Assembly (NCBI GenBank): GCA_947179485.1
Contig: OX359247.1
Location: 28,930,801-28,994,800, forward strand
Origin: Allacma fusca
Taxonomy: Eukaryota; Arthropoda; Collembola; Symphypleona; Sminthuridae
DNA length: 64,000 nucleotides
Direction of reading: 5' to 3'
Below the pieces are notes generated by a model that was given only the letters and a program-made list of their open reading frames with translations, did no database searches and was not told the DNA's origin. Positions 46,902 through 63,603 of this stretch are shown one piece after another. Position 1 is the first letter of the stretch, and each line of letters begins with the position of its first letter. The translations under genes and the position numbers were made by a program.

Positions 46902-49525
46902 AGTTTGAAGTATTCAATCGTTTCGATTTTATTTCAAACCATGTTATCTCCACAACCACTCACATGCGCACTGTTTACGAATTTAGGAGTTAAAAATGTA
47001 TTGTAATTGTAATCCATGTAAATTAATTAGTGTCTATAGTAAAAACTTACAACGGCCTTGTTCATAACCGGCTAGTATTTGCAAATAACTGCTTTTATAG
47101 GAATATTCCTTTTACAAGTGTTGTACAACAATCTACAATAATATTTTCTTCCCTGACGTGCAATTAGTATTTAATAGTTAACTGCTACTGGAACTTAGCT
47201 GTTCCAAAAAAATTCTGTGTTCGTTAGCTGTTGTTCGAATTGAATGATTACAATAATTATGATAATATTAGGTAAGTAAGTAATGGTTATTTCTGAAATA
47301 ACCTGCTTTTTCAGTTATACACAACTACCGTAATTAAATTCATAAATAGTAACTCTGGATTCATACAAAATTCGCATCTCGATTGTGGCTTCACTTACTT
47401 ATGCACTAACCCTATCACTTTTACAAACTTCCAACGAGCTATCCTTTCCTTATTACCAGTTTAAACTCGACATCAATTGCTTCCCGAAATTTCCAGAATA
47501 TCATTTTGCAATTAAGCACATTCACTTTATCTAGAGGTAGTGTACCAAACGTAGATCAATCCACTGAACAAATGGCTTCACATGCAACAATATTACACAG
47601 CTACCATTATACTTCCCCTGGAATAAAATAAATTTGTAGTTGCTGATGTGCACTTGCCAAACGTGTACTCGTTCCTGCTCTACCTGAATTGGTAGTTTGC
47701 TTTCTGGCAGTACAATGAAGTTAAGACGTCAATATATGAAGTGAAAATTGAATTCGCTATATAATATAATGGTAAGTACATAGAGATAACTTCCACATGA
47801 AATCCCTGGCGTGATTAATTCGTTATCTTTTTTGTACGTCTAATACTTAGCATTAATCTTTGTTTACATTCGAAAAAAGTGGTCGTCCAGATTTAACAAC
47901 TCTGACCGCTCACGCGTTCCAGAACACTACTGACCTAGTGAAAACCCCAAAAATATAAAGCAACCTAGAACTCCACTTCCTAGAATACTTTCAACAAGCC
48001 GACCTTATAGTTAGTAGTGCCAATTTTCTTTACAAATGAACATATTTACACTACCAGCAGTAGGGGATTTTTACAAAACTAGAAGCCTACAAACATGTCT
48101 TTTATCAACTAAAACATGCATAATATAGGAGTAACATTCAATTTGTAACTAATAAAGAGAGATTGTAGTCTACAAGAGAATTTACACAAAATAGTGATTA
48201 AATAGTACGAAGCTAGCTAAAATCATAATTTGTAGAAATATTTATAAAACATTATGTAATCAAATTCTTACGTTGTATAAATTAAAAAATCAAACTCAAA
48301 ATAAGTAACAACAATAAATTGCAGTTTGCGTATAATATTGTATAACCAAAGACAAAGTTTGAACTTTGTTTGAAACATGAGTAATAAGGAATTAATTAGG
48401 TCATCGCTTTTGTTTTTATCACTATATATCATAATGGTCAAACTTATCCGTTTAATGGTCTTAATTTTATCATCTTCACATAACGTACAATGTACAAAAT
48501 GCTCAAGATTTGTCACTTAAATGCACATTCAAGTATGAACATTAATAATTCGATTTAGAAACTTAAAACGACGTATATTTCATTAATGCTTACATTTATA
48601 GAAGGTATGCGAATGAATTTATATTGTACATACACAGTTACAATTTTCTGTAATTTAATTGGGCAAAAAATAATCAAAACCAAAATTTACGTAACGACTG
48701 ATGCGAAGTTACTCATCATGCACAACAAGCGAACCTTTGTCTAAGATGATAATCATTACATTCCTTGGTAGTTGGTATGCATTTAATAGAATTCGTACTT
48801 TCATGTACTGTACTAAATAGATACAATTTACACAACAGGTATTAGCTCACATCAAACGTACTAGTATTTTTACCCAACAGGCTAATATATCTACCATGTA
48901 AACATAGTATGCACGTAAGTAACCCAGTACATACTAACTAGCGATACATACTCAACACCCGAAACACACACTTGCCCCTTATGAATGCAGAAATTAAAAA
49001 TACGTTGTGTTTTAAGATAACTATTAATAATAATTATGCAATTTGGAATTCACGTATATAAAAACTATGCTTTTCTGTAATAACAAAGTGCAATGTAGCA
49101 ACTGATTTTTTAACATTTTTAAACATGTAAATACATTGGACACGCTTGTGTCTGTACAGCTTACAATTTTGTAACAAGATCAAGCGAACAACGAAATACA
49201 GATCAACAAGCATCAAATTAACAATAGTAAATTGATTCCTCGGACAAAAATTAAAGAATATATTGTTCTTCACTCACGTGTACTTAAATAAAAGTATGAC
49301 CATCAAAATCATTTTCTCTGGCTGTCTAATACATTACATTACAGATGTTGAGATAATAAAAAATCGTCGTTTTCCTCTGTAGTTCGTATTTGTAGAACTC
49401 CTTCCACATATATAAATATTTTTTCTCGTTCAATCTTATTCCTCCCAGTGGGGTTTTGGATGATTTTTATACTTGTTTTATATTTTCTGCACTTACTTAT
49501 TCTTAGGAGAAGGACGTACGTTATA
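46902..49525. other. AT-rich intergenic sequence and PP4R3 3' UTR
   Basis: No gene is seen. The part next to 49526 must hold the 3' UTR of the minus-strand PP4R3 gene. I found no clear minus-strand AATAAA here, only ATTAAA-like variants (for example near 48.65 and 48.78 kb). A GC-richer patch lies at about 47.88-47.95 kb. Confidence 0.35.
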
Positions 49526-54664
<5,139 letters not shown>

Positions 54665-56380
54665 GTTGACCTCAGGAGTGAAGAAAAGTTGGGAAAACTC
54701 TGACGAAGAGTATGGCGGCTGGCTGGCTCTTAGCTTCCCATTTCCCAACCCCAAAAAGAGGAATTGTATAGTGAGTCGTGCCGGAGGTATTTTTACAACT
54801 TAGTAGTAGTATATATAGGAGGGACTTTTACCTCGCTATATCTATAGCAGGCAGGTCTTGTGTTTTCAGTACTCCACTAGCTTCCCGTTCTTGCCGTGGA
54901 GCGGAGCTCCGGAACTGACCGCACACTCGCGCCTCTCTCTTTCGTATACTGTCGTATGTACAATTTCTGCTGGGCTCTTCCCTATGCTGTAGTATACTCG
55001 TTATATGCAGGGAGTAGCACGATGAGTGCAGTGTAAGTGCTACTTGACAGTTTGACAGCCTGCAGTATTTACCTGTCTTACCTTTCCTCAGTCCAAGAAA
55101 CGAGGGATGGTTATGGTCACTACTAAAACATAACTATAGTGCCAAGCCAATACCTCCTGTGCTATAAATTGTTGTTGTAAAATAATTTAATAATATAATG
55201 TAATAATGCGGTAATGTACTGTGATAATGTAATATAAATAATGTGGTAATATACTGTAATACTATTATATAATATTGTAGTAATATACTGTCATAATATT
55301 ATGTAATAATGTGGTAATACACTGTAATAAATAATAATATTATGTAATAATGTGGTAATATACTGTAATAATATTATATAATAATGTGGTAATACACTAC
55401 AATAGTATTACATAATAACGTGACAATATGCTGTAATAATGTTATATAATAACGTGATCATATATTGTAATAATGTTGTATAATAACGTGATAATATATT
55501 GTAATAATGTTGTATAATAACGTGATAATATATTATAATAATATAATCAAATAATACAACTTATTGTGTAAATATTTGTTGACTACAATGTGTAGCTTGT
55601 TATTGTTCCAGCGTGTTCCGTGCTGCTGGAGCAAATGTGAAAGTTGTATTTCCGAGACCAATAATAGTGACCCCGTGATGCTCGAGGATGGTCTCCGGGG
55701 TGAAAAACTCCTGACCCTCAGAGGTGGATTACTAAACTGGTATTTACCCTGGCCGTAAGCCTCAGAGTAAATGCATGAGCCAACCCGCAAACTTCCTGTG
55801 GGCCTTGGTAAATTTTTGACCGTGGTAAGCAAAGCCGGTAAATCCACCCTTGCTGATCCTACAATTATTATATGATTATACAGTTTATAATACGTGTAGC
55901 CAGTGTACTCACACTAGTGTCTGCACGATTGTAAGTAAAATAAAACTTAGGTGAAAGAGATATTTCCGAATAAAAGGCAACATGAACATTTAGTAGTCAT
56001 TTTTAAATTATAAGGACAGTTTGAGTCGTCGAAAGATTTTGAATCTAACTTAAGCAGTAGGGTTCAAATCCAATGAAAATTTTTAAGGAAAACTACCCAG
56101 AAATAATTTTTTAAAAAGTTTTCATTAAAGGGAAACAAGGCAAGTGTGTAATATTGATGCCGGTCTATTTTGCTTTTAATAAAAAATAAATCTAGAAAAA
56201 TTTCCACTTCATCAACAAATTACATGCTTGAATGTTCGTATTTTTCAAAGAATTCAGGATGTACTTTCCATACTTGTACAAGCTATTAAACTAAAGAACG
56301 TTAGTCCAACAAAGCCCAACTGTCTTGTTCATAAATATACAATGAATTCTTACTACTAGCAAGAATTTGTTGTAGGAGCT
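54665..56380. other. Divergent promoter region between PP4R3 and ZNHIT3, PP4R3 side
   Basis: The first 450 bases beyond the PP4R3 start are GC-richer than most of the window and contain TATA-like stretches (for example near 54.81 and 54.84 kb), so they probably hold the PP4R3 promoter and leader. A tandem AT-rich repeat follows at 55185-55555. No gene is seen. Confidence 0.4.
55185..55555. repeat. AT-rich tandem repeat, period about 34 bp, about ten copies
   Basis: Successive copies of a unit such as GTGGTAATATACTGTAATAA plus TATTATATAATAAT. Copies at the left end carry GTGGTAATA...ATATTATA, and those at the right end carry CGTGATAATATATTGTAATAATGTTG. One copy near 55.33 kb is longer. It is an AT minisatellite, not a CRISPR array: there are no unique spacers. 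Confidence 0.85.
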
Positions 56381-56512
56381 GGTAAACACTCATGGGCTCA
56401 ACGGAGGCTATTTAGCAGGCGTCTTTACAAGCGGCTAAGTAGAGTAGCATGCGCGCCCATACGCACACGGCATTCCAATAAAAGTGGGGGGGAACTCATA
56501 AAGACAACAACG

Positions 56513-56520
56513 TGACGTCA
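56513..56520. promoter_or_regulatory. CRE-type palindrome TGACGTCA near the ZNHIT3 promoter
   Basis: A perfect TGACGTCA lies within a GC-richer patch (about 56.40-56.58 kb). This is the binding site of CREB/ATF-type bZIP factors. Donor-like sites follow at about 56.62 and 56.86 kb, so this patch may be the start of the ZNHIT3 transcript. Function is inferred. Confidence 0.4.
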
Positions 56521-58055
56521 GGTTCGCCGGCCTACTTATGTACCTTTCTGCTTTCTTCTTGGAAGTCACGTACACTCCGTATAACTATTAACTGAGTATT
56601 TGCTTAAAGTAATAAGCTAACAGTAAGTATAGTTATCCAATAGATATAAAAAAAACCAGCTAATTAAAGCTTTTACGTAATTCTTTTCAATAGTCAAGAG
56701 AAATATTTTTTAGCCGTTATCTTTAATTATCCTAAATACTACATACAAAAGTAATTACTTTTGCTGGTAATGATAGTAAATGCTAACAATATAATACTTC
56801 GGGGCAAGGCATTGGTTTCATCAGATTGTCTTTCAGATTTGATTTTTTTTTAAATCTGCAAGGTAAGTTCATTCACTTGATGAAAATTTAATTATAATTA
56901 AATATAAATATCATTATTGGAACAAATGGTGTGGAATATTTTTTTAAAAATTGTCAATGGGTATGTGTGTGCTCAAGTTCCACAATGATAAATTGTTATG
57001 ATTTGTGATTTTTAAAATTCAATCAGATTCGAAGTAGTTAGTGTTAGTGTTTGGAGGAAATGGTGTAACATTATTTATTTATTATTACACCAGTAGCAGT
57101 TATTACAAATTGATACATACATCGTAATTGTTGTCAGGATTGAAAAGTTTAACTTTCCAGTGGAGTAGTCAAAGCTGAGCAAGAAGAGTGTAGAAGGGCT
57201 AGCAATAGATATTAATCAGTATAATTTGATACTTGTATTTTTGTGTATCAAATACGGTACTCAGTTGTGTAATATGTGGTAGTGAAGACTTAATTTGATA
57301 ATTGACAGTATTTTGTTTATTTTTCGGGGGTGTTTTTCCTACTGCCGATGTAGTCTAGGTCTGAAGTGGATTGACACTGAGTCAAGTGTAAGTAGGAGAC
57401 ATGTGAGGGAATATTACTGCTGTTAGTTGAGAATTGAAGTGGAGATGATTCCTCCTTCTATCGTCAGTCGTGGTCGTGAACCGCGTCTTTGAAAAACATT
57501 GTTTGCTTTCACATGGTCGAAGAACCAATGTGTGTACGCACGTGGCAGGAAGGAGTGATGTAAAGTTATGATTTCAAGGGCATTTAATATTGATCTTGAA
57601 TCTTGCTGAACTTGATATCATTTTGGAGGTTCTTACAATTGGATATTGTGAGTCATGATTTTGTTTTTGTGGGATTCAATGTAAGGTCATGTAATCTTGA
57701 GGGTGTAGGTGCACTTCTTCAGATGTAGCTGTGTGCGATAATAATATTGTAGAATCTCAAAATGGTCCTGCAAAATAATCATGTTTTTGGTTTATTTTCA
57801 GTGGGAGCATCCATTTTGAGTGGGAATTTCAGTATCAGTGTAAGAGATATAAGCAAGACTTGAAGTTTAACTGAAATGTAAGTGTAGACTAGTAATTATT
57901 CCACTACTTATATCTATGGTAGTTGTTTCTGTTTGTGAAGAGCGTTATTTCAGATTCTTATTTTGATTTTCAGATTGAAAAAGTAAAAGCGAATGTGAAA
58001 CGGAAAAAAGGCAATTTCTAGTAAGACATTCTTTCAACCTTTCAAAGTGGACATC
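56521..58055 (+). other. Putative 5' leader and leader introns of ZNHIT3
   Basis: The plus strand here is rich in G and T and poor in C. Possible leader splice sites include donors near 56863 (GCAAG|gtaagtt) and 57878 (gtaagtg) and an acceptor ending at 57973 (gattttcag). No coding frame is supported. The leader exon structure needs transcript data. Confidence 0.3.
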
Positions 58056-58550
58056 ATGAGTATTGAAGTACTAGAAGATGCCAGCGCGGAGCTTGTAGGG
58101 AATAATCAAAGTGAGAAAGATGATGAACACTTGTCACAATCTGTTTTAAACAATTGTATCATCTGTAGTAAAACTGATGCATGCTACAAATGTCCGACTT
58201 GTTTCCGGAAATACTGTTCCGTCAGCTGTTGCAAAACCCATAAGACTGATTGTAAGCCACTGGAGAAACCTGAGGTTAGAGTCGAGCTAGAAGACAGAAA
58301 TCCTGCTGCGGAGAGAAATTATTATTATCCTACTAAAGATACAGTTCCGAGAGAGAAATTACAAATGTTAGCTGAAGGGCAAAATCTAGTGGACCTAAAG
58401 AAATTTTTGGAAAATCCTGAAATTCGATCGAATATCCTCAAGTTAAATACTTGCAGTGATCCCATTTCCACATTTAATGAAATTATGGAAGACGATAACT
58501 TTGTCAAATTCGCTGCTTTTATAACCGATTCCTTGTCCAAAGATAAATAA
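58056..58550 (+). CDS. ZNHIT3: Zinc finger HIT domain-containing protein 3 (ZNHIT3), 164 aa
   Basis: ZNHIT3 is a small nuclear zinc-finger protein that works with NUFIP in box C/D snoRNP assembly. The zf-HIT domain lies at about residues 31-66: CIIC, then CYKCPTCFRKYCSVSCCKTH with a final C, giving the CxxC, CxxC, CxxxC, HxxxC zinc pattern. The C-terminal half (about 105-160) contains a helix region, LKKFLENPEIRSNILKLN and FVKFAAFITDSL, which matches the C-terminal domain of ZNHIT3 (LRSLLLNPHLRQL, FVEFAD in human). The acidic N-terminal extension of about 28 residues is longer than in vertebrates. The coding sequence is a single exon. The ATG at 58056 is the first one in frame; the frame extends three codons upstream without an ATG. 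Confidence 0.9.
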   Translation: MSIEVLEDASAELVGNNQSEKDDEHLSQSVLNNCIICSKTDACYKCPTCFRKYCSVSCCKTHKTDCKPLEKPEVRVELEDRNPAAERNYYYPTKDTVPREKLQMLAEGQNLVDLKKFLENPEIRSNILKLNTCSDPISTFNEIMEDDNFVKFAAFITDSLSKDK

Positions 58551-58902
58551 CATCTTTTCACCCTTCATTCATTATTTTCTTGTCGTTCCTAAAATACTAA
58601 ACAAATCCGGTTTGATGAAACGGTAAAAGATGCAATTGCCTGTGCTGTAATGTAATATACGAACATTGAAGCGAATCAATGCAATTATATCACTGGTTAT
58701 GTGATCTTAATGTTCAGACTTGAATTTTTTCGTCCCTTCTTTCAATTTAAATTATTTTTCTTACAAAATGATCGTGATAACTTATCCCCCTTGTGTATGT
58801 AAAGCTTGCAAAATTAATTGACAACTTTCGAAAAATTTGATTAAAAAAATAATACACGTACTAATTAAAATGTAAGAACGTTCGGATGCAATTTTCCCCA
58901 TC

Positions 58903-58908
58903 AATAAA
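58903..58908 (+). terminator. AATAAA polyadenylation signal, probable ZNHIT3 3' end
   Basis: The first clear plus-strand AATAAA after the ZNHIT3 stop, giving a 3' UTR of about 370 bases. It lies 47 bases before an oppositely oriented signal. Confidence 0.5.
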
Positions 58909-58954
58909 TCAAATAAGAACACGTTACAAACACTTCGTACAAGATTCAGTAACT

Positions 58955-58960
58955 TTTATT
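58955..58960 (-). terminator. AATAAA polyadenylation signal on the minus strand
   Basis: TTTATT on the plus strand equals AATAAA on the minus strand. It would end a minus-strand gene arriving from the right, consistent with the possible last exon at 61022-61107 and a 3' UTR of about 2 kb. Confidence 0.35.
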
Positions 58961-61021
58961 GGTTTTATCATAATAACACCGGCTTCCAGTATTCCAGCAG
59001 CTGTCACTCTTAATTTCATCGCGTATTATTTATAACAATTCTACTACTAAACAAATTTTTTTGTTCAAGGAAAATTGGCTTTTCCCCCGAACCTTTCATT
59101 CCGACACATCATTTAAATAATTGATCAGTAATCTGAAAGCATGCACTGTGTATTGAAGATACTAAAGATTCTCCATGCAAGATACTTTCTTTAGAGCATA
59201 AGTTCAAATCTGTAACGTTTAATTATGTCTATTCTTAGCTTTTTGTAAGTTATTGCTTTTAACTAACATTATATCTAAAATAATAGAAACGTATCCCATC
59301 CTTCAAACAAAATAATATTACACATTGGATAACTACTGGGGAAAATCTTGTAAGTATATTGTACCTCCCGTAATCGTCACACTGAAACTTTTACAGTATA
59401 TCATTAAAATATAATCCAATGCTCATCAATCATTGTTGAATCAATGATACTTGATTGGTTTCTTTCTAACATTCCTTAAGTGATAAGTTCAGTGATACAA
59501 TTAGTACCTAGTACGACATATAGTAATTACATACAAACACACCCAACCTGTTCGTAAAACAATTTAACTGCAAAATAAATCAACATAACAATATTAGTTC
59601 CTCACCGACACCAACCGAACTACGAAAGGATTAATAGTCCAGCCCAAGGCGTTTTAATACATTTCAACATGTAAGATAAACATATTATATGAATTACTAC
59701 AATACTGTTAATTATTTCTATCCTGCCCAACTTCTCAATGCACAAGGGAACTAATACATAGCCGACAGCTGCCCAATGCTATATAACGCTGCAGGCTGAA
59801 ATTTAGTACACAATTTGGAAGTGCCACAACAGTTTTTTTTACAAAAGATAACTTGTATAATTGACTGTTTTTCAACCGGTAGGTCCAATTATCAATACCT
59901 CTCGTAGTTAAAAGCTCGTTACAGAAAGATTTTTTTTATTTACAAATCCATTTAACGAATAGCAGTTTTGTAAACAAATGAAAGATACATATTAGTATGA
60001 CACGGCTTCATGCATAAATGTATATGTTTGTAGCTTTTGCATATGTATGTAGACATAAATCCGTAAAAAAAAGAGCTTGAGTTATTCCCTGTTTATAAAT
60101 TTTTAAACCTTAATGTGCTTTATAGAACTTGACTTGACAAATATTTGCCTACCTGTGAAAAATAATTTGCAAGTAATTAAATAATCTCTGTCCCACTCGT
60201 TTTTGGACGATTAAAAAAAACCACTCGCTCCAGTTTATAAAACTACTTTTTATAGCTTACTTCATATTTACGTTTCTGTGGTTGAGAAAATGTTCAATGA
60301 ATTTTTAATAGGCATTCCTACAGTTTATTGTATAAGTTGAAAATTTGTACAGGTTTTTATAATGGATAGCTGGATTACTTTAAAAATCTATTTGTTCATG
60401 ACATTTATTTACGGCCTGTCAGGGAGGTAATATTTCTTTACTCATTGCAAAGCCTATTTAAAAAAAATGATACGTAACAGTACAGATAATAATTATAACG
60501 CCTCTATAGTATAGCCTACTTTTATTTCTAACATGATATCTGTTGCAAACTATTTGTCAAAAAAAAACAAGAACAAATCGACTCAACCTTCAGTTTCAAT
60601 TAACATTGTACATTCGATCGTTATAAGTAGATATAGGTAATATACATACATACATATAAGTATGTAACTAGTATCTACAGAGACCGGTTTGATTTCAGGA
60701 CATGGTGTTTCGTTTTACCTCACAGGTTTTAAAGCTATTACAGCCAAGAGCACGAATAAGTGAATTACTTCCATCCAATGATTAATTACCCATTACGTCA
60801 ATTAGAGCATTGGATGCTATTAAAACGTCAACAAGTTCCTCCTTAAATTAATTTACCCATACTTGATTCTAGTACTTCAGATAATTACTCATTTAACATT
60901 GCATTTCCCATAAACATTCCAAGTATATATCTTAACAGTATATATAGTTATATCTGTAATAAATTAATATCGCGTTGAATCCTCTTACAATAAATTTACT
61001 TCTTAACACGAATTTTATGAT
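58961..61021 (-). other. AT-rich sequence, possible 3' UTR of the Dpr-like gene
   Basis: No open frames of note on either strand and no repeats beyond short palindromes. Its position between a possible last coding exon and a minus-strand polyadenylation signal suggests 3' UTR. Confidence 0.3.
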
Positions 61022-61107
61022 TTAACCATGGTACAGGTTACGTTGTCCTTTTCCTTCCTTAGATGGCGTGACTGAATTCGGTTTTGATGGCGGAGCAAGT
61101 CTGGAGT
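61022..61107 (-). CDS. Possible last coding exon of the Dpr-like gene
   Basis: An 86-bp GC-richer segment on the minus strand follows an acceptor (gtccacag) and ends at TAA (61022-61024). Read in phase 1 it gives SRLAPPSKPNSVTPSKEGKG and a short basic end. This phase fits the phase-1 exit of the Ig exon at 62381-62588, joining as Asp. It lacks the hydrophobic tail usual for Dpr proteins, so an exon between them or an unrelated gene is possible. Two other frames are also partly open. Confidence 0.3.
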
Positions 61108-62380
61108 CTGTGGACTTTCTTCGCACGGGAGTTCATGCAGTATATGTAGGGAAGATTTCATCTATTATTTATTTTATGGTGATTGTTCCAGAGTGTGGAA
61201 TTTTACAAGGGTTTGAGTAATTGACCTTTGAACGGCACCTGGCTGAGAACCTTAATTTAAATCCTTAGTATTTACATACAGAAATTGAGGGGTTTGATTT
61301 CGGATGATAGCTCTGTAAGATTACATCTACATATATCTACATATGTATGCTGACGCTACATTTCCATATATTTCTTCGTGCTCGTTTTAGTACTGGTTTT
61401 AGTATCCGAAGTCTTGAGAAGACGTAAACTATAAGTAAAGGGTTTTGTATATTATGGACATGTAAAAAGGACAGGGTCTGCATGTATAAAAATGGCAAGT
61501 GGGAGGAAGTAACTTATCTTGACGAAGGATCTCATCTGTAGTTAAATATTTATATGTTTTGTATATGTGCCTTTTTTGCGAAGGAGAAGTTCCTATCTGT
61601 TCTCTCCGAAGACTGAGGATTCTTAGGTGTTTAGATGATTTACTGCCGGACCCAATTCATCCTTTCTTCTCCCTGCCCACATATGGTATTGGTTCCATTT
61701 TAAAGAAGGAGCAGGATGGCTCCCGGGAGGATCGCTCGTCATAAGGAATAAATGTGGAGAAATGAGCTGATCGAACGTTTTGACTGATGGGTTACTGGAA
61801 ACTGGTAACTAATGGTAAGTAGTGGAAATGGAGAGATTCCATGTGTGCCCATCATATTTTATCTGTGGTTGAAAGGGACATGAATCCCAAAAACGAGCAA
61901 GAGATCTGCCATCAGAAGTGTCCACCAATGGGGAACAAAATGGGAACCACTCTGACGCTGAATGGCGGCTGTTTTATCTCCTGTAGCAAATCAAAATGCA
62001 AACATTGTGAGTACTTGTACAAATTTACTGTCAACTTGTATTACTTTTCCCGCATACCCAGTCATTTTTTCAAACTTCCCAACTTCACCAACATATCAAA
62101 GCATATCCGAGAGATATGACAGAATCAATACTCCCCCCTCAACCACACAATATACAAATGTATAAACAAAACTTGAGATTTGTGCAGTAAAACCTTGAAT
62201 ATTTTGCTTGACGGAAATTTCATCTCTTTAAAAAAAAAATCTGCATTGAAAACATTCTACAAGGAGTGTATTTTTGAAGCGGGTAAACAAATGTAGGACA
62301 CGCATACGGACGTTTGTAAACTTCCCAAAGTACAAGAGGTACATGCAAAAGATGAGTCAGAGATAAAAAAAAATCCGTAC
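61108..62380. other. Probable intron of the Dpr-like gene
   Basis: No confident exon. Short frames are present on the plus strand (for example 61559-61744) but without homology or splice support. Confidence 0.3.
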
Positions 62381-62588
62381 CATCAGAGACGTATACTTGA
62401 ACTGTGGCTGGTTGAGTGTTGGAGGCCTTGCAAGTGTAGTTGCCCGCATGTTGGTGTCCTGCGGATGGAACTGTTAATCTGGAGTGCGTTCGGATCCCTG
62501 GTTCAGTGTGAACACTCACCCCGGACCCATAATTAACCATTTGGTTATTATGGTACCAATACAGGTACTGCGGAGACTGACGCGGACT
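62381..62588 (-). CDS. Dpr-family immunoglobulin protein, exon for most of Ig domain 2
   Basis: Dpr proteins are neuronal cell-surface receptors that pair with DIP proteins in synaptic specificity. The exon runs from acceptor tgtacaatttcag to donor G|gtacgg (phase 0 to 1). It encodes YLYWYHNNQMVNYGSGVSV (C and C' strands with the WYHN motif), a GIRTHSRL strand, and AGNYTCKASN with the conserved Tyr-x-Cys of the F strand, ending VQVYVSDG. This order matches Ig2 of insect Dpr/DIP-type two-Ig proteins. The first Cys of the domain and the whole Ig1 domain must lie in exons to the right of the window or in unrecognised ones. The subfamily member cannot be named. If splicing failed, read-through would add a hydrophobic stretch (FFLSLTHLLHVPLVLW). 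Confidence 0.82.
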
Positions 62589-63555
62589 CTGAAATTGTAC
62601 AGAAAAAAAAAATTCTACAAATGAAATATCATGGCCATAACTATGGGAACAGTAAAGAAGTCCCCTTGAAAAAATGAGCCCATTCAAATACGGGGGCGAA
62701 ACTCGCTCCACTGCGCCTACCATAAGTATTTTAAGCCTTGTACATTACAAGAAGGAAAAGGAATTCTGGAAAAAAGGATACTCTTGTCGTATCTTTCAGG
62801 AGAAAAAAAAATTGAGGACCTATAGAAACCTTGGAGATATTGAGCATATTATTGCATATGGGTTTTTTTTTGCATGTACAAGATGTTGCGAGAAATTTCT
62901 AAGGAATCCACATCGAGATGAATAGTCTTACCCGATTGTATCATCCGAGTAATAACTACATGGCATGTACATACTCTAAATTTGGAAAGCAACATGAATC
63001 AGTTGATATGTACATTTTGAGAAGGAGGTTTTCAAATGGAACTTGTATATGTATATTTACAGTACATATGCACATTTTCGTATGTATACAGGCGACTATA
63101 GGAAATACATTTACTTAGTATTCGTTACGCATACATACCAACAAACGTACATTTATAAACACTATGGAAATAACCCGGATCCATAAATGCAGCAGGGAGC
63201 AATTTTTCGGTGAGCTTTGTGTTGAAACCCATTTAGGTTTATTACAGCCTGACTATACCTATGTATACATGCAATACATTCTTATTCTTTATTTTTCTAC
63301 TTTACGCAATGCCAATAACGCGAGCCATAATTTGCATCTTGGAGAGAATGGAATTGTTCCGCCGTCAAAGAGTCAGCTCGTCATAAACAAGTCAATGAAA
63401 CGGTACTGTTTTCTATTTTCATGATTGCTTCCAACTACGCTCTCAATTGTTTATGTCCCTGTATCTCCATGTGCTTGTCTGATAAGACCCCGTAGTCTTG
63501 AGTACCGCCGGGAGTCTCGGTCTCGGGATAGTCCTCAATACACTCTTCTCTTGAG

Positions 63556-63603
<48 letters not shown>

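Noticed and set aside
55185-55555. Regular repeats checked as a CRISPR array
   Set aside because: The units are directly adjacent AT-rich copies without distinct spacers, in a eukaryotic context.
56045-56080. Perfect-looking B box GGTTCAAATCC-type sequence
   Set aside because: No A box at tRNA distance and no acceptor stem. Treated as chance or an unrecognisable SINE remnant.
61070-61225. Plus-strand open frame through a GC-richer patch after ttccttccttag
   Set aside because: It has no start codon, and the minus strand gives a phase-compatible last exon with a stop. The plus frame is likely its shadow, although neither is proven.
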